Shown here: positions 36,001 to 46,689 of the stretch, in pieces | Position numbering within the stretch: position 1 is the first letter of the stretch | How the letters are laid out: every line of letters starts with the position of its first letter | Assembly (NCBI GenBank): GCA_900239685.1 | Contig: OENT01000237.1 | Coordinates: 1 to 64,000, forward strand | From: Rotaria macrura | Taxonomy: Eukaryota > Rotifera > Eurotatoria > Philodinida > Philodinidae | Direction: 5' to 3' | DNA: 64,000 bases | The notes under the pieces: model-generated | Seen by the model: only the letters and a program-made list of their open reading frames with translations | The model's database searches: none | What the model was told of the DNA's origin: nothing | Made by a program: the position numbers and the translations under genes

Positions 36001-39000
36001 GGTTTCTTCTCCAGAATCCAGTTACACTTCTCTCAGGATTCACAACAGACTGTGGGCCAGTTATTTTTAATCGATGAATTTCAAACTATTGCAAATTATG
36101 GCATCTTCCATGTAACATATCGATCATCTAAAAAATCTCATCGTTAATAACCGGATGATTCCTCGTAAAATCATATCTAAGGAAAATCCTCAAAATACTA
36201 CTCTTCGGCGCATAAGTAGATTGATGGCAGGCGTCTTCTTTTTTTTACGAAACTCATATACACATGATTGTGACCGAAAAGATCTTCACTTTCTATTTTA
36301 TTCATGAGTTAAGTTAATACTACGGCAATGTGAGAACAGACTGACGATTTCAATTGAAAGCAGCGGTGATAATTGAAATGTATTTTGTCTTTGCAGTTGT
36401 TTTAAAATCATCATTACAAATAGCATCATCAACGTTACCAAACGCTATAATCAATGGAAGGTAACTAAAGCACTAGAAAAAATATTAGAAATCACTTGTT
36501 CAAACACGAAAGCCATTATCACAGTTTGATTTGAAACTTGCTAATTTCATCTGGTTTTCTAAAAAATAAGAAGACATTTGAAAAGTATCGTGTTTCTCTT
36601 TAAAATATTTTCTAACTATGCAAAGTTTTCTGAATTATACACAAACACCAATATCGATGTGCATTGGATAAGTATTACATATATATACATCCGACTTCTG
36701 TTCGATCCGTAGTCGGAGACTATTCATCGACAAAACACCTTCGCTCTACTACTCATATTACTCGTGTATTCTAAATCATGAAGAGGAAGTAGGAGAAAAG
36801 TGAAAGGATGCCCTGTAAAATAATACTTAACATAACTGCATCGTATCCGGCACGATAGTCAATAGGAAGCACACGAACAGTTTTTCATCGCCATCAAATA
36901 TTCTGAATCTCAGTTTCTCGTTTGTCGTTAATCAAAACTAGTTGAGAAATATTTGACTTTAGTATAGGCATGCTAAGAAGTCAATTTTTCTCACTACAAA
37001 TACCTGTGACCGATCTCTTTCGGCCTGCGAAACAATCGATTTTTGCTGTCATCAACAGTAAAAGATGTGGGAAAACGTCCGATTCACTGGATCATTTGAA
37101 AAATATTTCAACTTAATAATATGATTCCGATGGTTGTCAGCATGTTTATCCGGATACAAGTATGAATTTGATTGAAGTGGTTCACAAAATTCCTGACTGG
37201 AATTAGAGTTTCGATGTACTATTGATTTCCAGTGTTTTCCCTAGTGGAATTAGTTCGTTCGTCCTAGCCTAAGCTGAGAATACTAGAACAGCTAATGATT
37301 TTATGATGGTGCACTTTGAGTACTGTAGTAATACTGACAGGATTCTCGTTTGATTCCGTGAACTTCCAGTAACTTTCTCGAAGTGCCTGGCATGATCACT
37401 CCTGAGTATTGATTGTTACTGGTTTTGGAATAATGCGTTATCACCTTCATTCTGGGTACGATGGGTTTCCAATCTGGAATACTAATTACTTTGATATTTC
37501 TAGTGTTTTCGTGGCGAAGTGAAAACTAAGCTTCAATCAAATTTAACCAATTCTCGATTGTAACGCTTCTTCAGTGTGATTTAATAAGTATTTTTTAATC
37601 ACAATTTATATTAGCGGATAGAGAAATGTTCAATCTTCTATGACAGAAAAAACAATTTCTTTATGGTTATCGTAACTCGAATTATAAGTGAAATTTAAAA
37701 AGATTTTTCTTCTACTAGAATCAGGATAGTTTATTTTATTTTATTGATTCAAACGATATGGAACAATTATTCGGATGATTTTCTCAACAACATTTCTTTA
37801 TTCTAAGATATTCTGAAGAAATAATAGTAGAAGAATGAAATAATACAGTATTTATGTCGATGATTGTTAATGTTGCGTAGACTAATGAGTCTTAGAAGTC
37901 GTTTATTGAGGAGAAAATTGATTTTTTAAGATTATTGGTAAAAGAGCCAGAAAAATATTGACATCAATAGTGCGCAAGCTGTCAACAATAGAAGCTTCAA
38001 TGACTTGCATTTCTGTGTAATTAATTCCTAAAGAGTGGATCCGTGCAGCTTAGAATAATTCCGAAATACTAAAGCTTCAGAAAGCTTTTTGTCGCATTTT
38101 CTTGTTAAACTTCCTCGCGTCGATAAATTTGCTCTGAAATAAAAAAATCTACTGAGCATTTACAGTCTAAACATCGTTACTAATTAATAATCGAAGAAAT
38201 TTTCTATATCACAAGTCGGAATACGGCACTATATAATTCTTTGTTTTTCAAAAGACGTTTAGAAGAAATGTTAGCTGATGTTGGAATGAAATGAAAAGCG
38301 TCGACTCTTCAGTCGAGAATTCTAAATTGTCTACGAAGTTAGTTAGTTCCATGATAATTAGATTCATTGATTCAAAAAAGCATATCTCGAAATAATCATA
38401 TTTGAGCGACAAGCACAATCTCAAATTGAAATTAATCTGAATCAAATTTTTACCTCTCTTTTAGTGATTGTTTTAAGATGAGATGAAATTCAGTTATAAA
38501 TAACATAATGAAGAATGTCTCAATGTAACTGTAGCCCTAAACCAAATCCTATATAGAATTTCAATAAACAACCATGCGAGCACGAGTCAAATCATCGAAC
38601 TCAAAAGTTTAGTTTTGCTTAAGCAGTTCTTCAGATATATGATTAATCATGAAAGTAGTCTTGAATTCAGTGAAATTCCAGACTTCAATTCCAATGTTTC
38701 TGAGCACCACTTCTTTTTAGGGTTTTTCGTGATGTTTCATTTTTGTAACAGTTACTTCACTATCTGAGATCTATCTCAACAAAATCTAGAACCCTTCTCC
38801 TTCTGCGTGTCATTTGATTCTTATTATATCATCGTGAGTAACTATAGTCAAGAGTAAACCCAAACTCAAATAGTGAAGTTCAACGTTTCGACTTCGTTGC
38901 ATGCATTCAATCATTTTATTTTGCTTATTTACTACAGATGCGGCAAAATGTTCTCAATAGAATTCATTAATGTTAGAAATGTTAGAATATCTTCGAATGC

Positions 39001-40490
39001 GAATTATTTATTTAAGCATGTCTACCGAAAATACGAACACTGCTATGTCACCAAACGGACTATTTTTAAGAAACTAATAATTATATGAAGCAATTCTAAT
39101 AAGGAATGTATGAGTTTCTTTTTTGTTGCTGGCCATAGCTTGAGTAGCGGTATTGTTTCAATGATAAAAAGTGTTTTCAAAATTTTAAAATAATGAATGC
39201 AACAATTAATATATTGAATTAAAGCAATTTTATTTTTCTTTGATCCTATTAAAAGACTACGAATATTGAAGTTGTTGATATACATAATGATCACCCTTTA
39301 CTCGATAGATATGTTTCCCGTATTTCATGAGTTTCAACAGAAAATCTGTCACGTTGAAATAAAAAGGCTCATGCATAGTTTAACTAACAGTTTTTTATTT
39401 TCTTCGAAATTGATCATCAGCTTTAGCATGTGACATTCTTCAACGTGTCTCAAGACAAAACAGTTGATTAGAATTGATAAATAGGAATATATACTAACTA
39501 AGCAGTAGTCCACTGTTAATAGTCATCTGGGTGAGCATGAGTAAAGTACGCTTTAACCAGAAATCGACAATAGATAGAAAACATTTTTTTTCGGGTTTCA
39601 AAGCTATTGAAATGATTTTCTGAAAGATAAGTATACGAGATTAATCTTAAAATTTTATCTTTCTCAAATGAACCGTTCGAGAACAGGACTTTCATTTGTT
39701 GATATTGAAATATATGATCTAATCTTTAAAAGTCTCGTTGACACAAATAGATCACACTAATTCAGATGATCGAAATATTGATTAGGTAACTGAAAATTTT
39801 ACTAAGATATGAAGTAGATATCATTAAGAAAGGTACTTTCATATGTAAAAGGCCACATGTACGTGTATCAATACGTCACTCCGACCTTTCACAGTATCAT
39901 CATGCGAGATGAAGAATAGAGTATTCACATTTATATTCGAGTAGCATAAGATCACGAATGATGTCTTACTAGTTCAAGAGTACAGCACATGCTAAGCTAC
40001 ATTATGGCAGAGATTATCGATTAAATCCTTTAGAAGAAAAAAAATAATAATTCATCGTTTAAAAGCTTTGAATTGAGTGGAAATATTGAAATTTTTCAAA
40101 TCCGTAATATAGCTATTACCTGTGCTGTCTTACTAGGAATAATTGAATAGAAGATAAGATATTAGATTGTTGTGAGACAATACATATATACATATTTCAT
40201 GCATTTAAAACTTCTTCATACAAAAATAGAATTTCCTGTCAGAATGAATCTCTTACAGATATAAGAAAAACTTTGTCTTTCTCGAATCAATTTGATGAAT
40301 GACAAGTGCAACATGTTAATTTTGAATGAATTTCTCAAGTATAAAATAAAATTTACTTTCTATATTTAGTGATAAGAAAGGAATACTCGTGATTATAATA
40401 ACTATTATAATTGTTGGTTTTGTTATTATCGGTGGAGTTATTGCAATGTGTGTGTACCGTAAAAGACTACAAACACCGTCTTCAGAATGA
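33063..40490 (+). CDS. ART4: type I membrane ADP-ribosyltransferase, short stalk
   Basis: Closest in layout to ART3. Exons read: 33063 (or ATG at 33069) to 33113 (leader MIIILFHYVSWLTIE, donor GAA|GTAAGC), 33840-34232 (393 nt), 34409-34670, 36397-36460 and 40370-40490. Phases 0, 0, 1 and 2 match at each junction. Catalytic features are GTYCRGI (Arg), WNVASIS (Ser motif) and AEEESIILPGAQF (E-E-E). The 64-nt fourth exon encodes a short Ser/Leu-rich spacer instead of the long Thr stalk of ART3. The last exon encodes DKKG, a strongly hydrophobic helix (ILVIIITIIIVGFVIIGG..) and a basic cytoplasmic tail with YRKR that ends PSSE. About 294 residues if there are no other exons. Introns of 1.7 and 3.9 kb are large for this genome, and exons 4 and 5 are accepted mainly because the phases fit and ART3 has the same design. 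Confidence 0.75.
33405..33748. repeat. Duplicated block inside the ART4 leader intron, copy 2
   Basis: Counterpart of 21389-21730. In this copy the frame that is open in copy 1 carries a stop (GGT TTT AGT TAA). The block ends about 90 bp before the ART4 catalytic exon, whereas in ART3 the same boundary is 4.3 kb from the corresponding exon. Confidence 0.88.
34671..36396. other. ART4 intron before the stalk exon
   Basis: A 1.7-kb AT-rich intron (GTAAAT..ttgcAG). Several short frames on both strands, none with recognisable content or conserved in ART3. Confidence 0.5.
36461..40369. other. ART4 last intron, 3.9 kb
   Basis: Begins GTAACT and ends tatatttAG, like the matching ART3 intron. No gene, RNA or bounded repeat recognised. 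It is the longest intron read in the window after the ART3 leader intron. Confidence 0.5.
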
Positions 40491-43056
40491 GAATCATCAA
40501 ATGATAAAGTATGATCACTGGAAACTTATTTGTTGATTACTTTTATACACCAATATTAAAATCATACCGATGTCTCATTGAATCCCAAAATGAATTCTAA
40601 TCATCGACAGATTCGTAGTTTATTTAGTAATTTCCATGTTATAGGAAATGAATATTATTTTCACACGTACAGTACCAGATGGATTCATTGAAACTGAATT
40701 CATAAAATTAAAAAATAATTCAATTAGACATGAAAAATCATCGACTGATTATGTATCGTGATTTTGTTCATTACTCTATTTTATTTAGTCGAACTTCATA
40801 CTATATCAATATAGGTCTCTTTGTTCATGAACAATTAGGATAGAAAAAAATATTGACCTTGTTATATTTTTTTGCTCTCAATCATACGTATTAAAATCAA
40901 GAATTGTAGATTTACTTTCAAGATTTATCAGATATGATTCGGCTAGCTGGTTTACCAAAAAGTAGTTTTGAATTTGATTTCCACGTTGAAAGATGTTTCT
41001 TGAAGGTTGAGTATTGAATATCTAATGTCGCTGTTAATGAGATATAAACTATTTGCGATAAGTTTATGTTTTGACTCAAGAAGTTCTAATTTTGTCTCTG
41101 TCCAATTGCTGGGCAGTCGTAAATCGGCCTGACTATCTTTTGAAGTGTTCAATAGGTTGTATGCCATATAAACATTTATGATATAAAATTCGACAAAAAA
41201 CGGAAATCTTTCAGACTTTTCGACAAACTTCAATATAATTGTAATTCAGCTTTTATTACAAATAAAGTAAGCTACTTCATAACATGTCCGCTCTATCATG
41301 GTTGATAGTTTTCAGCAAAATAAAGCGTAAATATCTTCGAATGGTGTGTTTTATGTCTACAATTAAATGAATTGGAACTGTCAATCAGTTAAATCTCGCA
41401 TCATGTTGTCAGGAGATACACAAAATAACGATGTTTATGATCGACTGTTCCTCGTAACTGTGTTCCATGCGTAGAAAAATGTATGAGAATTCTATTCCAT
41501 TAGTCGTAAGTTTTAAATGACGAAAATGAAGTTTACGATGTTAAAGTTTGCTTGCGAGCATTCAACATGAAAATTTTCGACGTTTTTGATTAATTAATCA
41601 AGTTTTAATTTTCAATGGCGAAGAATTTGGACGTGCATCATTTTAATAATCACACTTATCATGAAATCAGAGGAACGATATTAAAAACAGATCACTTATT
41701 TTTCTTTGACGAATGCTGCTCGTCATTCATTTTCTAAATTTTTTATTTCGTGAAATCGGTGAATATAAGTTTCTCAAAGAAAGTTCGTGAATAAAAGTTA
41801 TAAGTTGAATTTTTTCGGTTGTCACTTTTGCTATTACTTCAAGTAGCAACTACTTGAAGTAATTCAAAATATCCCTATGATTATATTTCATTTCGAAAGC
41901 GTTTCTGCTAAAAAGTTAGTTTTGAAGTAATTATTCGTTCAATTACGAATTTTTACATCCAAGAATAAGTTACAATGAAAACGAGAGAAAAAACCCATAA
42001 TTAAAGTTGTACATGTTAAGTTATGCTTTATAATTAAACTAAATAGTCTCAATTGAGATTTTTCATTTCAGATTAGAAATATTCAAATTTTTGCTTTAGC
42101 ACGTCAAATTTATCAAACAAGAGTTTTGATCTTATGTTTTATATTTGAGATACTTTACAAACGTGGAATTATTGATTACATTCTCGAATCTAAAGATGGC
42201 AGTATAATCAAATTTTAGAAATAGATTAGCACCATTTTTACAAATGATCGGCATAAACAGATCTTTATCGTACAGTGATTTTCATTTGTGTGTCAACTTT
42301 TCAAGTTCATTATCGTGAGACTTTGATGAAATGATCTTGGTGGAAAATGTCACAAGAAGCAAATGACGGAAGAAAATGGAAAAAGGAAAACATCGAAAGC
42401 TTAAGAGGTTTATCAGAAAAAAATCGAAATAAAAATTTGAAAAGGAAAGTATTGGAAGACAAATTTATAGTCTTCAAGCATATTGAATATGATATTTAAA
42501 AAATGATGATAGAAACAAATAATATAATTAAAATATTATTTTTTTTCTTGCCGATTAACAATAATACACCTGATAATAGGTAATACAAGTGAGATAATTG
42601 CGCTAGATGATTTGTTGAAAATTTTATTCTTTACGTTAATTTTCGATCTTCTTTCGATCATTTTCTACCATTGGGTTTGTCGTAGTTTGTTTCTGAAGTT
42701 GTTCATTGTCATCCGGGATTTTTGACTCCTGGTAATGATTAGCGATATTTTAATATTTTTTGTGTTTTATGACTTACTCCGTGATGGATGTGGGTTTTAT
42801 TATTTTTCTTACTTACTTCTAATTTGAGGTTCGACGTTTCAGCTGTACCTAAAGATGAATGATACTTTTTTATGTCGTATATTGTTTATATGTTAGGAGT
42901 TGTTGCTGATTGTTGAGCTTGGTTGAGTGATTTTTTCCGAGTTTTTTCTTTTCTGTGTGCTCATTGGGATACCTACCGGAGAGATATAGATCGGGAATGA
43001 TCTTCCTGTTCCGTTCAATATCGGTTTACGCTGTGAGATGAGCAGCGACTCTTTTA
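40491..43056. other. Gene-free region between the last ART and the GT-rich tract
   Basis: AT-rich, with small frames only, including a 93-codon - strand frame at 40952-41233 without recognisable domains. A 10-bp inverted repeat caagtagcaa/ctacttgaag-type hairpin lies near 41835-41865. Nothing further can be supported. Confidence 0.4.
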
Positions 43057-43169
43057 TCAAAAGCCTGTATCGATGTTTGTCAGATCATAGGACGCGAAAA
43101 TTGTCATCATGTATGATATGTCCGGATGACAGATGATGCTTTGACAGCGCTGACTTTGCCTTCGTAATC

Positions 43170-43335
43170 GTTTGAGGGTGTGGGTGTGCATGAAACATCG
43201 ATAAAAGTATGGGTGTGAGTCTGAGTGACAGTGTAGGCGTGGGATGGGAGCTGTGCATGTGGGTGTGAGTGCTGTCACTGCCGATCGGTGTTGGTGTCCG
43301 TTTCAACGTTCGCCGGGGTGTGTGGGTGTTTGATG
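43170..43335 (+). repeat. GT-rich tract with telomere-like TGTGGG units
   Basis: TGTGGGTGT occurs at 43179-43187, 43258-43266 and 43321-43329, with additional GGGTGT and GTGTAGG-like words between them. TGTGGG is, to my knowledge, the bdelloid telomeric hexamer. The units are dispersed and degenerate, so this could be an eroded interstitial telomere or simply a GT-rich minisatellite. The G-rich strand runs 5'-3' to the right, as it would at a right-hand chromosome end. Confidence 0.4.
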
Positions 43336-43371
43336 TAGGGACAGATTAAACTACAGGCACCCCCCCCCCCT

Positions 43372-43680
43372 AGTGAAAAATTTTCGCTGATTTTAATCGA
43401 ATTATTCTGCAACAAAATCAAAATTGAAATCGATTGATAATTTTGATTATCGTAGATCACGACTTAACCATTACTTTATATTGCTACTTATCCAGTGTTA
43501 AATTTTCGGATTAAAATTGATTATTNAATAATCAATTTTAATCCGAAAATTTAACACTGGATAAGTAGCAATATAAAGTAATGGTTAAGTCGTGATCTAC
43601 GATAATCAAAATTATCAATCGATTTCAATTTTGATTTTGTTGCAGAATAATTCGATTAAAATCAGCGAAAATTTTTCACT
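43372..43680. repeat. Perfect palindrome, 154-bp arms around a single N
   Basis: The left arm 43372-43525 and right arm 43527-43680 are exact reverse complements, with an undetermined base at 43526 as the centre. Outside the arms the symmetry stops at once. A C-run directly precedes the left arm. No coding potential. A perfect long palindrome with an N at its apex may be a real inverted duplication that could not be sequenced through, or an assembly artefact. Confidence 0.95.
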
Positions 43681-44234
43681 GTGTAGTTCATCGCATAGCC
43701 ACATGAAGGGCACTTAGGCTGAGGTTTGCGAAAAGCTCATGTGCTGCTTGCAGTACATACATCATAGTAGCAATTGATTAATATTAATCATTTCATGAAC
43801 ATGATTTTGATGAAAACTAAATCATCTTAATGCCATGATTTAAAAAAACTGAAAGATTATGTCCGCTTCCAGATGAAAAGTGGACTTTTTTTCATTTTCG
43901 ACATCATTTCTCCTGGCAAAAAGTTTCATTAAATAATGCAATTTACATCATTTTTTGGCCTTTTTTTTATTTCATGGGTAACTCCCTTATGCGATTTCGA
44001 ACTTTTGATTCCGCTCTTATTTCTTCATTAGCGATGAATGTTTTGGTCTTATGCTTCTCATTGATTCTATAATGAAGACGAATCTCCATGCATTGGATAT
44101 GAAAACCACAACAGAACACGTTTATTTACTACTTCATCGTAGAATGTTATAAATTTAAAATTCTAAATTGTCTTTTAGACAATCATTAACATGCAAAACA
44201 TTTATTACAAATTAAAACAACTACATAAATCTCA
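43681..44234. other. Spacer between palindrome and F-box gene 3' end
   Basis: Should include the 3' untranslated region of the - strand F-box gene. No other feature is recognised. Confidence 0.5.
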
Positions 44235-45926
44235 TCAATTTTCATTTAATTTTCTTTCTTCATATTCTAATTTAATAACATCATCTGCAAATAATTCTTT
44301 TAATTGTTTTAATGTTAATAAATTTTCTACAATATTTCTTGTAATATATTTACATGATCTTATGTCAAGTGTAGTAAGAGATTTTAATTTTCGACATATA
44401 CAATGTATGGTATCATCGTCAACTTGTGTTTCTTTTAAATAAAGTCGTTGAAGTGTCTTATGAAATGACAGTAGCGTATCTGTAAATGTACGTGTACGTG
44501 TAATACGAAAACAACCGTTCAGATTAAGTTCAATTAAATTTGGACATAAATCTGGTATGTAACGTACGGATACGAGTCCAAGACATGATGATTGTTCGAA
44601 CGAGAGAATTTTCAATTGTTGAAGAGAAAAATTTAATGTCGAATTGTTCGAGGTCGATTGATGAACTTTCAAAAAATCAGATGTACCTTGAATACTTGTC
44701 ATTAACATTTCACATTTTGCTAAATAGAGACCATGAAGATTTGTTGGTAAACATGTGATGTTTTTACAAGCTGTTGGATCATCTCGAAAATCATACTTCG
44801 ATATATGAAGATAACGAAGATTGGGATATGATGTACGAATGAAATAGCTTAATTGTTCTGTATAGGGTGGTAATTTAATAAGATTATTTTTTGCTTTCTT
44901 TCCGTTTGGGGCACCACATATTTTCAATATTTCTGTACTTGGAAGAGGAAAACGACGAAAAAATTTTACTAATACACGATTGGAATAAGATTTTTTTGTT
45001 AAATCGATAACTTTCCATAATTTCGTATCGTAAGCAAGACAACGAAATAATTTACAAACACTACAAAAACAAACGAAGAATTAAAGTTCAAAATACAATA
45101 CATATTTTTACTAAAGGTAAATCAAAATTAAGAATGCAGGCCTTCTAAATGAATGTTTTCAGATTAGAATTCATCTTCAGTCACAAGCATCTTGATCTTG
45201 TGACGACATGAAGGAATTGATGGCAGCGAAGCAACAAATCAAATTTTTATCTAACATGCCCAGTTTCATAATACGTCCATAGTCTAGAGCAGTGTCTACC
45301 TATTGAACATGCTTTGAAGAATACAATTTTGAATATACTTTGCAGGCTTAAAAAACGAACAGGTAGCTTAGATCATTTTTGAATACCAATGATCTCTGAC
45401 TGTAACTCTCTGAGAATTACAGCAGACATGTTGGATTTTCTACCAAGGATGAACACTTCATTCCTTTTAATGAAACCCGATAAAAAAAACCGAAATCTTT
45501 GCATCGTGTTGTTAACTATTCATTCTTCGAAAATAAAGAGGACTTCAGAAAAAAAATCATTCACCAATGAATGTGATTAAGTTTTATTAATGCCGAAGAT
45601 TATTATCGAATAGATTGAAGAAAATTGTATTCGTGTTCTTCCACTGATATTACTCTTCCTGTATCATAATATGAAAAGCTATTAAAGTGACAATGTATTC
45701 TCATACCCACTGAAACATGATTAAATAACAAATGGCATGATACAGAACAATAAAAAAACAAATTAAGTCAACGTACTAACCTAGCAACAAGTATAAGTTC
45801 TTCTGTCGAAAGAAATTTAAATAAATGCAGAAGTATTTCTTGCGGCAATTGAAATATTAAACCATCTTGTTCGATATATTCTTCTCGAAGTTCTTTCTTT
45901 CGTTTTTTACGTGTATTTAAACTCAT
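44235..45926 (-). CDS. F-box and leucine-rich-repeat protein
   Basis: Predicted substrate-recognition subunit of an SCF (Skp1-Cullin-F-box) ubiquitin ligase. Two exons: 45781-45926 and 44235-45060 (complement), joined across a 720-nt intron (GTTAGT..tttgtAG) that splits a Ser codon. Product 323 residues. A basic N-terminus (MSLNTRKKRKK) leads into an F-box split by the intron: LPQEILLHLFKFLSTEELIL then VCKLFRCLAYDTKLWKVIDL. The rest has cysteine-type leucine-rich repeats such as CPNLIELNLNGCFRIT, LQRLYLKETQVDDDTI and LTTLDIRSCKYITRNI, closest in style to FBXL12-type proteins. The ATG is directly preceded by a 3' splice site (gcatgtttCAG) and lies 24 bp after the stop of the ISY1-like gene on the same strand, pointing to a downstream operon gene receiving a spliced leader. 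Confidence 0.88.
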
Positions 45927-45950
45927 CTGAAACATGCGACAAAAAAATTG
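45927..45950 (-). promoter_or_regulatory. Putative trans-splice acceptor between two operon genes
   Basis: The 24-bp gap between the ISY1-like stop and the F-box ATG reads caatttttttgtcgcatgtttcag on the - strand: a T-run followed by a canonical TTTCAG that abuts the ATG. There is no room for a promoter. An outron with a 3' splice site is what a spliced-leader trans-splicing system needs. Confidence 0.6.
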
Positions 45951-46689
45951 TTAATCAGAATCCGAATAATCAACAAGAGGATTATTTCTAGATGATTCTT
46001 CATTGTGAATCACTGTTAAATTAGTTTCTGGCGATACTATTCTATAGTCATTCATAGATAGAAGTGGTAGATCATGGTTTGTTTTAAAAACATCGTCCAA
46101 AGTTTCATTATCTACAATGAAAACAACATGAGATCATGAAGATGTTTGTTTTTTACTCATTCAAATATACATACGGTTACTAGTGTATTTTTTTTTGTAA
46201 AAGTGAATAGGTTTTTCGATTGGAATAGTCTTCGTGAGAACATTAATGTTAGCACCAAGTTCTATTTGTGCTATTTTTCGGCGAAAATTTTTGTGTTCAA
46301 TTTCTAGTTGTGATATATGTTTATACATTGACTTGACTTTATCATCAGTATAACGAACCGATGTCGTTTGCTAAAGAAAGCCAAATTCATAGAAATCAGA
46401 TGAAATCAGTATCATACAGCTAATGTCATTTGAATTTCACGTTCAATTATTGGCAGCCATCGGCGAAGTTCATCGACTGTATGAATTTGAGACTGAACAA
46501 AAGAAATAATTTGTCAGTAAATTAGTTTCAACGAACTTACTAGGTGTGGTCGTTTCGCCTTTGCTATAACAAAATTAAAAAAACTGAAGTCAAAGACTAT
46601 TTCGTTTCACTATCGAGCTTACGTGGGTTTACTTTAGATAGATATAATCGATTTAATTGATTGTTCTGTTTTTCTTTATTTCGAGACAT
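45951..46689 (-). CDS. ISY1-like pre-mRNA splicing factor (short form)
   Basis: Five small exons (complement): 46623-46689, 46541-46563, 46418-46492, 46175-46370 and 45951-46111, separated by introns of 59, 48, 47 and 63 nt with GT..AG ends. Together they give 522 nt, 173 residues, with all phases consistent. The N-terminus MSRNKEKQNNQLNRLYLSK resembles the MARNAEK/MSRN.K start of ISY1. It is followed by KAKRPHL, a Trp-containing helix (VDELRRWLPIIEREIQMTLA) and a helix ending IAQIELGANI, where ISY1 has an IKELGG-type motif. ISY1 is a spliceosome component associated with the Prp19-related complex. This copy is shorter than typical ISY1 (about 235-285 residues), ending in an acidic tail DYSDSD, so either the family is divergent here or the assignment is wrong. 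First gene of a probable two-gene operon. Confidence 0.6.

Noticed and set aside
183-40490. Idea that the ART genes are bacterial toxin genes or contamination
   Set aside because: They have spliceosomal introns with consistent phases, leader, stalk and transmembrane exons, and the eukaryotic ecto-ART motif layout, so they are host genes.
43057-43306. His/Pro/Thr-rich - strand frames
   Set aside because: They are the reverse translation of the GT-rich telomere-like tract.
44928-44960. Start of the F-box/LRR protein at the TTG near 44927
   Set aside because: The frame continues upstream through the F-box to a splice acceptor at 45061, and the true start is the ATG at 45926.
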